64,000 bases of DNA from Bacteroidota bacterium. GTDB taxonomy: Bacteria > Bacteroidota > Bacteroidia > Chitinophagales > Chitinophagaceae. A program made the translations under genes and the position numbers. Shown here piece by piece: positions 40,829-50,537 of this stretch; position 1 is the stretch's first letter, and the number at the start of each line of letters is the position of its first letter. Below the pieces are notes generated by a model. That model searched no databases and was not told the origin of the DNA. It worked only from the letters and a program-made list of their open reading frames with translations. Location of the stretch: NCBI GenBank assembly GCA_029555415.1, contig JAKPSI010000082.1, forward strand, positions 182,962 to 246,961, in the 5' to 3' direction.

Positions 40829-43129
40829 TCAGTGTTGCAGGAATACGATCCTGGTAGCAGTATGTTCGGTACGGCCATCATCACTCACCAGTACCAGATA
40901 CACGCCAGTTGAAATTTTTTGTCCGCGGTAATTCCGTCCGTCCCAAACCGCTTGTCCGCCCAATGCCCGCGTTTGATACACCAGTCTGCCATCCAGTTCC
41001 GTGATCTTCACGATCGCGTTATTGACGAGTCCGCGAATGCCGATCGTTCCGGTATAACCCGGTGGTACCGGATTCGGGAAAACGATCACATCATTATTTT
41101 GCTGAGGTGTTCCTTCTGTTGCTGTACTGCGGAATGAACAGATCCCTTTTGAAGTGGCGAAGAATACTTCTCCGGTGCTGCCATCGATCGTGATCTTCTT
41201 TACATCATTGCCCAGTAAAGAACTGTTGTCTTCCGTAAAACGATAGATCACTTTCGTTCCATCCGCGCTCACCAGCCAGGCGCCGTTACGGGTTCCGACC
41301 CATTTACGGTCGGCGCCATCCACCGCAATGGACTGAACCGTTTCACCTTTGAATAAGTAACCTGCGAAATTTCCCTGTGCCACTACCGGCCAAACCGCCT
41401 CACAGGTTTGCGCGGAAAAAATATCGAAGGGGCATTGGATCACACCCACGCCATCGGCTGTTCCGACCCAGATATATCCGTTTTTATCCTTTGCCACACA
41501 CCGCACGTCGGAAGAGGGCAGATTGCCGCTACCCGCGCCGGCACTGAATTTGCGCCAGTGGTCATCATTCGTATTATCAATGGACGCGCCGTGATCATAA
41601 CAAATGAGTCCGTTACCTTTCGGACCCACGGCCCAGATGTATTGCTGATCATCGACCAGTAATTGCGACCACGCGTTCTCCGGATTGAAGAAAGGTGGTG
41701 AAAAACTTTTCCAGATACCATCCGCTTTGCGGACACGGATCGGTTGCGGTGAACCATAATTCGCGATCCATAAATGATGCTCCGCGTCGAATGCCAGTCC
41801 GCTTACCCGGTAACTCAACGGATCGCCCACTGCATTGCCGATATAATTCTGTTTGAAGATCTCGAACTGGTTACCGGCTTTGATATGCAGTAATCCGCCA
41901 CCGTATGAACCGGCCCATACTGTGCCATCTCTTTCATCCACCGCTACCGTAATGAGATCGAGCAATGAATCCAGTGCAGGAAATTTGAAACGGTTAAAAT
42001 TGGTCCACTTCCCTTCTTTCAATTGGTACACTCCATTCCCATTGTAGAGATAATTCCAGGATGTATTCACTTCCCCGGCGGTCGCGTAAAATACATGGTC
42101 ATACACCTGCATTTCCCCACTGGCGGTCGCTTCCGGTGAATTGGGCTTGAATTGTTCCGATCCGCTTGAGCCGAAGCGTGACAATCCCCCGAACTGATCG
42201 GCCAGCCAGACTTCATTATTAAACAAGATGGCTTGTCGCGGAAATGAAACCGGTCCTGCCTGTTGTATCACACGGGCTGTTGTTCCATCTGCATTGAGTT
42301 GTATCACTCTGGCGGCTCCGTTATTTTGTCTTTCACATACCAGGAGTGCTGTTGCCGAAAGGGTCACATCCGTTGATGGCCATCCGTCTGCATAGAACAA
42401 TGACCAGTTGTTGCCGTTGAGTACAAAAAGTGAATCCTGTTGCTGCGCGATCAGTTTGCCGGAAAAAGAAACGACCTGTGTGCAGGCACCTGCGGGTAAT
42501 CCATTCGCTCCGCTGAGCAATTGCCAGTTCGTATGATCGGCCAGGTTGGAAGCATTGACCGGCGCTCGTTTCAGCCCTTCGGCGGTCGCGGCATAATAGA
42601 AATTCGCTTGTGCTGTGAAGCCGTTCACCTTCACAGGATTTCCTCCGTTTCCGATGAACCAGGAATCACGGATCTCATATTTCGTTCCATCCAGTACGAC
42701 CACACCAAGTCCGGTACTGAGATAATAATTATTCCCGGATGCGGTGATGCGATAGATATTTTTATCCCCTGTACGGCTGTCCCGTTTGATATCCGGTATG
42801 TTATATAAATGATCGCTGGTGAGCACATCAATATTACTGTTACTGTATGCTACAACGAGTTTTCCTGTTGCTGCATCGGCCAGGATGCAACTGATACCGG
42901 TCTCGCTGAGTCCGGTCACCCGGCTCATCCTTTCAATATTTCCGCTGGAGGTTTCCACGGAGAACAAACTGTAGGGAGTAGCGCAATAAACCGTTCCGTT
43001 CATGGCACCGGTACCGATCGCGCTGTTATAAGGCAGGTGTTCGCGCCAGTTACCGATGGCGGGAAGCGGGTCCTGAGCGTTCAGGGTTCCGGCAGACATC
43101 CATAATATGAGGAGGATCAGTATTCTCAC
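40829..43129 (-). CDS. porZ: Two-propeller protein with type IX secretion C-terminal domain, PorZ-like
   Basis: A 766-residue exported protein. A signal peptide (LNAQ, 1-18) precedes two beta-propeller regions with ligand_beta-like blades (ISCILADAATGKLVVAYSNS, VRCVAKDKNGYIWVGTADGVG, TVQSIAVDGADRKWVGTRNGAW). A C-terminal domain of about 85 residues follows (VIFPNPVPPGYTGT to STGVYLVLVSDDG), the type IX sorting fold. This layout and length match PorZ, the surface protein of the type IX attachment complex. Other propeller proteins with such a domain exist, so the name is a strong inference. Start is a GTG at 43129. Confidence 0.8.
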   Translation of the reverse strand: MRILILLILWMSAGTLNAQDPLPAIGNWREHLPYNSAIGTGAMNGTVYCATPYSLFSVETSSGNIERMSRVTGLSETGISCILADAATGKLVVAYSNSNIDVLTSDHLYNIPDIKRDSRTGDKNIYRITASGNNYYLSTGLGVVVLDGTKYEIRDSWFIGNGGNPVKVNGFTAQANFYYAATAEGLKRAPVNASNLADHTNWQLLSGANGLPAGACTQVVSFSGKLIAQQQDSLFVLNGNNWSLFYADGWPSTDVTLSATALLVCERQNNGAARVIQLNADGTTARVIQQAGPVSFPRQAILFNNEVWLADQFGGLSRFGSSGSEQFKPNSPEATASGEMQVYDHVFYATAGEVNTSWNYLYNGNGVYQLKEGKWTNFNRFKFPALDSLLDLITVAVDERDGTVWAGSYGGGLLHIKAGNQFEIFKQNYIGNAVGDPLSYRVSGLAFDAEHHLWIANYGSPQPIRVRKADGIWKSFSPPFFNPENAWSQLLVDDQQYIWAVGPKGNGLICYDHGASIDNTNDDHWRKFSAGAGSGNLPSSDVRCVAKDKNGYIWVGTADGVGVIQCPFDIFSAQTCEAVWPVVAQGNFAGYLFKGETVQSIAVDGADRKWVGTRNGAWLVSADGTKVIYRFTEDNSSLLGNDVKKITIDGSTGEVFFATSKGICSFRSTATEGTPQQNNDVIVFPNPVPPGYTGTIGIRGLVNNAIVKITELDGRLVYQTRALGGQAVWDGRNYRGQKISTGVYLVLVSDDGRTEHTATRIVFLQH

Positions 43130-43133
43130 CCTT

Positions 43134-43141
43134 CAAAAGTA
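43134..43141 (-). promoter_or_regulatory. -7 element of porZ-recO, 4 nt before the start codon
   Basis: TACTTTTG on the minus strand matches TAnnTTTG exactly. Only four bases separate it from the GTG start, so the transcript would begin at or inside the start codon. Confidence 0.55.
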
Positions 43142-43237
43142 TCGTAAAGGCTATTCACCCGGTTGGCATTTTTTATGTTTCTTTGCGGCATCAAACCGGG
43201 GACTGGTCTGCACCGGACCCCATTAATCCATTTGACT

Positions 43238-45562
43238 ATGTGGCATCGCCTTGGCCGATTCATCCTTCAGTACCGTATCGCACTTTTACTGCTGCTTTTA
43301 GCCCTGACCGGACTCATGGGTTACCATGCCAGTAAGGTTCAGCTGAGTTATGATTTCGCAAGAGCGATCCCTATTGATAATCCCAAGTACCGCGACTATC
43401 AGGAATTCAAAAGAAAATTCGGCGAGGATGGAAATCTGCTGGTGATCGGCATTCAGACCGCTCATTTTTTCGATCAGCATATCTTCAATTCATATACCCA
43501 ACTGCAGCGCGAACTGAAAAAGGTCAATGGTGTGGTGGATATTCTTGGCGTACCCGGTTCGGTGCGGCTGGTAAAGGATACTGCAACTGAAAAACTGAAA
43601 GCGGAATCCATTTTCCCGGCGCGTGAAATGACACAGGCTGAGATCGACAGCGCTAAGGATATTTTTTACAGTCTCCCTTTTTACAAAGGACTTTTATACA
43701 ACCCGGAAACTGACGCCTGGATGCTGGGTGTCCGGATCGATAAGACCCTGATGGCTTCAAAAGCACGCATCGGCATCGTGAACAAGATCGATGAACTGGC
43801 TGCTGCGTTCGGTAAAAAGCATGGGCTGGAGATCTACATGAGCGGATTGCCGCATATCAGAACGGAGCTTTCTCAAAAGATCGAAAAGGAGATGCGTTTC
43901 TTCCTGGCCGCGTCCCTGCTGCTTTCCGCGATCATCCTGTTATTGTTCTTCCGTAGTATCAGCGCCACATTATTATCATTGGGCGTGGTGATCCTGGGTG
44001 TGATCTGGAGTCTGGGTACAGTAGAATGGATGGGCTACCGCATCAGCCTGCTGATCGCGTTGATCCCGCCACTGGTTGTCGTGATCGGTATTCCGAACTG
44101 TATTTACTTCCTCAATAAATTCCACGTGTCGTGGAACGAAACAGGCGACAAGAAGAAGAGTCTGGTAGCGATGGTCGATAAAATGGGTATCGTTACTTTA
44201 TTCTGTAATGTGGCGGCCGCGATCGGTTTCGCGGTATTTGCATTAACGAAAAGTCAGGTGTTGAAAGAATTCGGGCAGGTCGCGGGCCTCAACATCATTG
44301 CCTTGTTCTTCATTTCGCTGATACTCATCCCGACCGTACTGAGTTTCCTGGCACCGCCGAAATCAAGACATACCAAATACCTGGAAAATCCGCAGCTGAA
44401 CCGCTGGCTGGACAGGTTGGAGCGGTGGTCGCTCAATCACCGGAAACTGATCTATGCAGTAACGGTGCTGATCCTGGCAGTATCATTCACGGGTATTTAC
44501 AAACTCAAAACCGTTGGGTATATCGTTGATGACTTGCCGAAGACCGACAAGATCTATACGGACCTGCGATTCTTTGAAAAGAACTTCAAAGGTGTGATGC
44601 CGCTGGAGATCATCGTTTCGGATACGGCGCATAAACGCGGGATCGTTCGCTATAACAACCTGATCAAGGTGGACTCGTTGAGCCAGTTCCTGGCCGGTAT
44701 TCCGGACATTGCCCGTCCGCTTTGTCTGACCGAGGGTCTGAAATTCGTGAATCAGGCTTTCAATGATGGCGACAGCAATTATTACAGCATGCCTTCTGAA
44801 TTCGCCTTGCCTGCACTGGCCCAGTACCTGAGCATGAAGGCGGATAGCGGCAAAAAGCAGAATTCCATCTCCGGACTGGTATCGAGTTTCATTGATTCAA
44901 CCAAACAGCAGGCCCGGATCAGCATCAGTATGGCGGATGTAGGCAGTAACCGCCTTCCGAGGATCATCGATAGTGTCCAGAAAAGGGCGGACGAGCTGTT
45001 CCCGAAAAACACTTATACGGTCCTTCTGACGGGTACCAGTGTGACCTTTTTGGAAGGTAGTAAATTCATTATCAATGGATTAAAAGAAAGTATCGCCTGG
45101 GCTTTCCTGCTCATTGCGATTTGTATGCTGTACTTGTTCCGTTCATTCCGGATCCTGTTGTGTTCCCTGATCCCGAATGTGATCCCGCTGATCATTACGG
45201 CGGGGGTGATGGGATGGGTTGGAATTCCGGTAAAACCCTCTACTGTATTGGTTTTCAGTGTGGCATTGGGGATAGCGATCGATGTCACGATTCGGTTCCT
45301 GGTCAATTATAAGCAGGCTTTACCTGAACACGGGAACAACCTGCAGGCTGCGGTGATCGAAACGATCCACCATACCGGCATTAGCATCATCTATACTTCC
45401 GCGGTACTGACCGCAGGCTTTATCATATTCTGTTTCAGTGGGTTCGGAGGAACACAGGCACTTGGATGGCTGACTTCCCTGACCCTGGTGACGGCTACTT
45501 TCACCAATCTGGTGCTGCTTCCGGCAATCCTTATTTCGATTGGTGGAAAATCGAAAAAATAG
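43238..45562 (+). CDS. RND superfamily (MMPL-type) exporter
   Basis: A 774-residue membrane protein with two repeats, each made of one helix, a large periplasmic domain and about five helices (first helix residues 9-28, helix bundles near 230-370 and 615-770). It belongs to the MMPL/hopanoid-transporter-like branch that exports lipids or hydrophobic molecules. No membrane-fusion or outer-membrane partner is adjacent. The ATG at 43238 is chosen because it opens directly into the first helix and lies outside the divergent porZ promoter. Confidence 0.87.
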   Translation: MWHRLGRFILQYRIALLLLLLALTGLMGYHASKVQLSYDFARAIPIDNPKYRDYQEFKRKFGEDGNLLVIGIQTAHFFDQHIFNSYTQLQRELKKVNGVVDILGVPGSVRLVKDTATEKLKAESIFPAREMTQAEIDSAKDIFYSLPFYKGLLYNPETDAWMLGVRIDKTLMASKARIGIVNKIDELAAAFGKKHGLEIYMSGLPHIRTELSQKIEKEMRFFLAASLLLSAIILLLFFRSISATLLSLGVVILGVIWSLGTVEWMGYRISLLIALIPPLVVVIGIPNCIYFLNKFHVSWNETGDKKKSLVAMVDKMGIVTLFCNVAAAIGFAVFALTKSQVLKEFGQVAGLNIIALFFISLILIPTVLSFLAPPKSRHTKYLENPQLNRWLDRLERWSLNHRKLIYAVTVLILAVSFTGIYKLKTVGYIVDDLPKTDKIYTDLRFFEKNFKGVMPLEIIVSDTAHKRGIVRYNNLIKVDSLSQFLAGIPDIARPLCLTEGLKFVNQAFNDGDSNYYSMPSEFALPALAQYLSMKADSGKKQNSISGLVSSFIDSTKQQARISISMADVGSNRLPRIIDSVQKRADELFPKNTYTVLLTGTSVTFLEGSKFIINGLKESIAWAFLLIAICMLYLFRSFRILLCSLIPNVIPLIITAGVMGWVGIPVKPSTVLVFSVALGIAIDVTIRFLVNYKQALPEHGNNLQAAVIETIHHTGISIIYTSAVLTAGFIIFCFSGFGGTQALGWLTSLTLVTATFTNLVLLPAILISIGGKSKK

Positions 45563-45772
45563 GGGTCGTCTGAGCACTTTTGAAACAGCTTGTTTTAGTA
45601 CTTTTATGCAGCAAAGCGAAGGGGCTTTTTGTCTTTCCTGAAATGACGGAAAAGGAAGGGCATTTTCTTTTGCCGCCCTCTAATTTTCAAATGATTGTGT
45701 ATATTAGATGCTCGCTTGAAATCCAAGTCCTTCAATAAGGCTATAATATTTTTTGTTATACATTAAAACTAC
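45563..45772. other. Intergenic region before susC with weak hairpins
   Basis: AAAGC (45613-45617) and GCTTT (45624-45628) followed by TTGTCTTT could weakly end the exporter transcript. A second stem AGGGC/GCCCT lies near 45657-45680. TATATTAG near 45705 and TAATATTTTTTG near 45743 are imperfect -7 candidates for susC. Nothing stronger is visible. Confidence 0.4.
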
Positions 45773-48700
45773 ATGCAAATGAGAAAAGTGTTCTTACTCT
45801 TATGGGGTATTGTGTTCTTTGCTGTGCAGGCAATGGCACAACGATCCGTTTCCGGTAAGGTGACGGATGAAAAAGGAAATCCCCTTCAGAATGTATCGGT
45901 CATGGTGAAAGGAACCACCACCGGTACAACTACCCGGGCCGATGGTACCTATACCCTCACGGTACCCGCTAACGGCAAAGCCCTGGTCTTCTCTTCTGTG
46001 GACATGACAACTGTAGAAAAAGCGATCGGAACCCTTTCCGATGTGAGTGTCACGCTGAAGCTTGAAGACAAAACGATCTCTGAGGTTGTTGTAACAGCCT
46101 TCGGTATCAAGAAAGACAAAAGGACTGTCATGGGCGGCGTAACCCAGGTGAGTGCTGAACAATTAACCCAGGCGCATACTACGAATATCACGAACGCACT
46201 GGCCGGTAAGGTTCCGGGTGTTCGTGTAACGGGCAGCGGCGGATCCTTCACAGGTTCCAGCATCCTCATCCGTGGTTATACGACGTTCACGGGTTCCAAC
46301 CAACCTCTTTTCGTTGTGGATGGTGTTCCCATCGACAACAGTGGTGGTGGCAGCCCCCTGCAGAACGGACCTTCTGTTTCTAACCGCGCGATCGACATCA
46401 ACCAGGAAGACATCGAAAGCATGAGCGTGCTGAAAGGCCCTTCTGCTGCGGTACTGTATGGTTCCCGCGCCGCGAATGGTGTGATCGTGATCACGACGAA
46501 AAAAGGTAAAGCAGCGAAGAAGAATTCCATTCAATATTCCAGCAACTATCAGATCGAAACGGTGAACCGTTTCCCTGATTATCAAAACCAGTATGCTGAA
46601 GGAGCCGGTGGTGTATTCAGCGGTGTTTCGCAGCAATCATGGGGGCCCGAAATCAAGGGTCAGACCATTACCAACATGTGGAATCCAGGCGCTTCTACTG
46701 CAGGCAGCCCGGGTGTGATGGTTTTCAATGGCACTGGTGAACTGAAAGCTTATCCCAACAACGTTCGTGATATCTTCCAGCAAGGTTCAAACTGGCAGAA
46801 CAACATCGCGTTTTCCGGTGGTACCGACAAGAACACTTTCCGTTTCTCTTACGGTTACCTGAAGAACAAAGGTGTACTGCCCAACAACGTTCTGATCCGT
46901 CACAACTTCTCTCTGAATGCAAGTTCTAAAGTGAATGATTTCCTGACCGTTTCTGCAAGCGCCAACTATTCCAATAACGCTTCCCGCAGAACACAGCAGG
47001 GTAATCAGCTGAGTAACCCGCTGTTCCGCGGCTGGTTCACTCCCCGCAGTATGGACCTGACCAATCTGCCTTTCGAAAACGCAGTTGGTGATCAGCTCTA
47101 TCCGCTGGGTGAGGACAACCCGTACTGGACGATCAAACATAACCGCTACCGCGATGAGATCAACCGTTTCATCGGTAACGTTTCTTTCAATTTCAAACTC
47201 GCTAAGTGGCTGCAGGCTGATTACAAAGTGGGTACCGACGTATATTCCACTTTCCGTCACAGCTACGATCAGATCAACGCACGTGGTGGTGCTTCCACAA
47301 CTGCCAACCTGGTGGGTGGTGTTCGTGAAGTACGTAACAACTACCGCAGTCTGAACTCCAACGGATATTTCACTGCCAGCAAACGCTTCAAAGGTTGGAG
47401 CACATCCGCTGTTGTTGGTACCGAGTTCCAGCAGATCTACAGTGCAGGTGCACAGCTGGATGGTAAGGGTATCATCATCCGCGATTTCGAACAGCTGAGC
47501 AATACCACTACCTTCTCTCCCGCACCTTCCAACGGTTCCAGCAAATCTCGTTTACTGGGTCTGTATGGTGATTTCTCCGGTGGTTACAAAAATGTCCTGA
47601 CCCTGAACGTTACCCTGCGTAACGACTGGTCATCTACATTCAAGATCGGTAACAACTCTTATCTCTATACTGGTTTCGGTGCTTCAGTTAACCTGACTGA
47701 ACTGTTCCCCAAACTGAAATCAAATGTGATCGACAACCTGAAGATCCGCGGTAACATCGCGAAAGTGGGTAAAGCAGGTGACTTCATCTACTCTACTGAC
47801 TCTTATTTCGGTGGCGCCGGTTCAGCGGATGGTTTCGGTCCAACGATCGCATTCCCCTTCAACGGTATCCAGGGTTTCACCCTGAGCAACTCCGCGGGTA
47901 ATGCGGGTCTCGGACCTGAGTTCACAAAGAACAAAGAATACGCTATCGAAGGTTCTTTCTTCAAGAATCGTATCAGCTTTGAATACACACACTACTGGCA
48001 GGATTCCAAGAACCTGATCTTCGGTGTTCCTGTATCCGCAGCATCTGGTATCACTTCCGCTGTGAAGAACGCCGGTAACCTTTCCAACAAGGGTAACGAG
48101 CTTTCTTTAACGATCACTCCGATCCGCACAAAGGACCTGAACTGGAGCATGACTTATACTTATACTCAGTTCAAGAGCATGGTTGACAAGCTGGCAACAG
48201 GTGTAACCAATATCTTCCTCGGTGGTTTCACTACTCCGAACATCCGCCTGGTGGTGGGTGACGAGTATGGCCAGATCTACGGTAATGCTTACGTTCGTGA
48301 CCCGAACAAAGGCAACAAGATCGTTGTTGGCGCGAATGGTCTTCCCCTTGTCACTTCAGGTGTACAGAAGATCGGTAACCCCAACCCGAAATACCAGATG
48401 GGTCTGAACAATACCATTTCTTACAAAGGTTTCAACTTCAGCTTCCTGCTTGAGTACAAAAAAGGTGGTCAGCAGTACAGCCGTAACCTGGCCGACCTTC
48501 AGCGTAATGGTGTAGCAAAAGAAACAGCTGAATTCGCTCGTTACGATGCAGCAGGTGTTTTACAAAAACCCTACCTGTTCGACGCGGTTTATGCGAACGG
48601 TCAGCCTAACACCACTTATGTTTCTGCTGAACAGTATTATGGCAACAGCGGTAAATACGCTGCAGCCGAAGGTTTCATATTCGAAACAACATGGTTCCGT

Positions 48701-48931
48701 GTACGTGAAGCATCTTTCGGTTATTCACTGCCTTCCAGCTTCCTGAACAAGACTCCATTCAGCCGCGCTGAGCTCGCAGTATTCGGCCGCAACCTGTTCC
48801 TGCATTCACCGAACTATCCGCACCTGGATCCGGAGCAAAATGCCTTAGGTATCAGCAACGCCCAGGGTCTTGAGTTTAATGCCTTACCTCAGACACGTAC
48901 GATCGGCATGTCATTAAACCTCAACTTTTAA
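45773..48931 (+). CDS. SusC/RagA family TonB-linked outer-membrane protein
   Basis: A 1052-residue outer-membrane importer. The signal peptide ends near AMAQ (residue 23). A carboxypeptidase-like domain follows at about 24-105 (SGKVTDEKGNPLQNVSVMVKGT), then the SusC plug (SVLKGPSAAVLYGSRAANGVIVITTKKGK near 225) and a 22-strand barrel that ends in an aromatic residue (MSLNLNF). It pairs with the SusD-like lipoprotein 19 nt downstream to take up an oligosaccharide or peptide. No glycoside hydrolase is nearby, so the ligand is unknown. A second in-frame ATG at 45779 is also possible. Confidence 0.95.
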   Translation: MQMRKVFLLLWGIVFFAVQAMAQRSVSGKVTDEKGNPLQNVSVMVKGTTTGTTTRADGTYTLTVPANGKALVFSSVDMTTVEKAIGTLSDVSVTLKLEDKTISEVVVTAFGIKKDKRTVMGGVTQVSAEQLTQAHTTNITNALAGKVPGVRVTGSGGSFTGSSILIRGYTTFTGSNQPLFVVDGVPIDNSGGGSPLQNGPSVSNRAIDINQEDIESMSVLKGPSAAVLYGSRAANGVIVITTKKGKAAKKNSIQYSSNYQIETVNRFPDYQNQYAEGAGGVFSGVSQQSWGPEIKGQTITNMWNPGASTAGSPGVMVFNGTGELKAYPNNVRDIFQQGSNWQNNIAFSGGTDKNTFRFSYGYLKNKGVLPNNVLIRHNFSLNASSKVNDFLTVSASANYSNNASRRTQQGNQLSNPLFRGWFTPRSMDLTNLPFENAVGDQLYPLGEDNPYWTIKHNRYRDEINRFIGNVSFNFKLAKWLQADYKVGTDVYSTFRHSYDQINARGGASTTANLVGGVREVRNNYRSLNSNGYFTASKRFKGWSTSAVVGTEFQQIYSAGAQLDGKGIIIRDFEQLSNTTTFSPAPSNGSSKSRLLGLYGDFSGGYKNVLTLNVTLRNDWSSTFKIGNNSYLYTGFGASVNLTELFPKLKSNVIDNLKIRGNIAKVGKAGDFIYSTDSYFGGAGSADGFGPTIAFPFNGIQGFTLSNSAGNAGLGPEFTKNKEYAIEGSFFKNRISFEYTHYWQDSKNLIFGVPVSAASGITSAVKNAGNLSNKGNELSLTITPIRTKDLNWSMTYTYTQFKSMVDKLATGVTNIFLGGFTTPNIRLVVGDEYGQIYGNAYVRDPNKGNKIVVGANGLPLVTSGVQKIGNPNPKYQMGLNNTISYKGFNFSFLLEYKKGGQQYSRNLADLQRNGVAKETAEFARYDAAGVLQKPYLFDAVYANGQPNTTYVSAEQYYGNSGKYAAAEGFIFETTWFRVREASFGYSLPSSFLNKTPFSRAELAVFGRNLFLHSPNYPHLDPEQNALGISNAQGLEFNALPQTRTIGMSLNLNF

Positions 48932-48950
48932 TTCTTAAAACTATTCCGAT

Positions 48951-50456
48951 ATGAAACTCAGATCATTTAAAATACTCGTGGTTTTCTCAGGTCTGATCGC
49001 GATCAGTTCCTGTAAGAAAATGATGGACATCAACAAGAACCCGGATGCCATCCCCGATTCAAACAGCCCGATCGCGCAGCTGCTGACCTCTGCTCAGGTG
49101 AACCTGGCATTTGAAGGCGGATCCGATCTGTATCGTTATACTACACTCATCATGCAACAGATGTCAGGTAACGCTTCACAGCCGAACCAGACCTATGAGT
49201 ACTACCGTTACAATGTTACCGGTAGTGATGAGAACAACGTTTGGGGCAGCATTTTCGCTTCCACGCTGAACGACCTGCAACTGATCATCAATCAGGGTAC
49301 TGCCAGTCCATACTACACAGGTATCGCCAAGATCCTGAAAGCGTATGAATACTCACTGGTTGTTGATACATGGGGTGATGTCCCTTATTCTGAAGCACAA
49401 CTGCTTTCTGCGAATACACAGCCTAAATATGATGACGATGCAACGATCTACCCCAAACTGATCGGCCTGTTGTCTGACGCTGTGAACGACCTGAATGCAA
49501 GTTCCAGTGCCCTGACACCAGGTTCAAACTCCATCATGTACACCGGTACTTTCGCAACTGTAAAGACCAACTGGATCAAACTGGCGAACACACTTCGCTT
49601 ACGTTTGCTGCTGCACACAAGAAAAGTGGATCCCACCTGGCTGACCAACTTCAATGCACTGGTTACAGCAGCGGGTCCTTTCTTTACTGCAAATGCTGAT
49701 GGTTTCTCTTCCCCGTTCTTTAACCTGGCCAACCAGCGTAACCCGATCTCTCAGTTCGAAGTTAGCCGCGCCAACTACCTGTATGCTGACCAGCAGATGG
49801 TGGGAATGATGAACGCGAAAGCCGACCCCCGTCGTCCTTTCTACTTCACTGATTTCCCCTTCGGATCCGGTTCTTATCTGGGTGTTGCTGCTGCAACGCC
49901 CCCGGTGAATGCGAACTCCAACTACAGCCGTATCCACACGTTCCTGCGTGGCGCGGTAACTGCAGGTGCTGTTCCTCCTTTCACTTACTCAGGTGCTGCT
50001 CCCCAGCGTATGCTGCCTTTTGCTGAATATTGCTTCATTCGTGCAGAAGCTGCGCTGTACGGCGCTTCCGCTGCAGGTAATCCTACAGCTTATGCTTCTA
50101 CAGCTGATGGCTGGTTCAAAGCAGGTATCGCCGCTTCTATGGACGAAACAGGTGTTGCTGCCGCAACCCGTGACGCATACATCACAACCAATGGTACACT
50201 GGCAGGTACAGTTGATCAGCAACTGAAACAGATCATTGAAGAAAAGTATATCGCTTTATTCGGTGTTTCTGTTGAACCCTGGACCGACTACCGCAGAACA
50301 GGTTACCCTGCATTGACACTTCCCGCCAATGCATTCCCTGGTGTATCTGCAGTTCCCCGTTCTCTGTTCTATCCCCAGTCTGAGATCGACTTGAACCCGA
50401 ATTGCCCGGCACAAAAGCCCGCCAATCTTCAGTCGAAAGTATTCTGGGACAACTAA
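48951..50456 (+). CDS. SusD/RagB-like surface lipoprotein
   Basis: A 501-residue lipoprotein with a lipobox (AISSC, Cys at 21) and a SusD-type helical fold of the SusD-like_2 branch: MDINKNPDAIPDS at the start, the TPR-like IAKILKAYEYSLVVDTWGDVPYSEA near 125, and LKQIIEEKYIALFGVSVEPWTDYRRTGYP near 425. It forms the lid of the SusC barrel. The pair is one operon closed by a strong terminator. Confidence 0.95.
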   Translation: MKLRSFKILVVFSGLIAISSCKKMMDINKNPDAIPDSNSPIAQLLTSAQVNLAFEGGSDLYRYTTLIMQQMSGNASQPNQTYEYYRYNVTGSDENNVWGSIFASTLNDLQLIINQGTASPYYTGIAKILKAYEYSLVVDTWGDVPYSEAQLLSANTQPKYDDDATIYPKLIGLLSDAVNDLNASSSALTPGSNSIMYTGTFATVKTNWIKLANTLRLRLLLHTRKVDPTWLTNFNALVTAAGPFFTANADGFSSPFFNLANQRNPISQFEVSRANYLYADQQMVGMMNAKADPRRPFYFTDFPFGSGSYLGVAAATPPVNANSNYSRIHTFLRGAVTAGAVPPFTYSGAAPQRMLPFAEYCFIRAEAALYGASAAGNPTAYASTADGWFKAGIAASMDETGVAAATRDAYITTNGTLAGTVDQQLKQIIEEKYIALFGVSVEPWTDYRRTGYPALTLPANAFPGVSAVPRSLFYPQSEIDLNPNCPAQKPANLQSKVFWDN

Positions 50457-50478
50457 GCTCTCATTTCTTATTTGCATA

Positions 50479-50516
50479 AAAAAAGACCCCCCGGCTATAT
50501 AGTCGGGGGGCTTTTT
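50479..50516. terminator. Strong terminator between susD and the convergent TlpA-like gene
   Basis: CCCCCCG (50487-50493) pairs with CGGGGGG (50504-50510); the inner GCTA/TAGT extends the stem. An A run lies before it and a T run after it, so it works in both directions. Confidence 0.88.
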
Positions 50517-50537
50517 ATTTAAGGTAAATACATTTGA

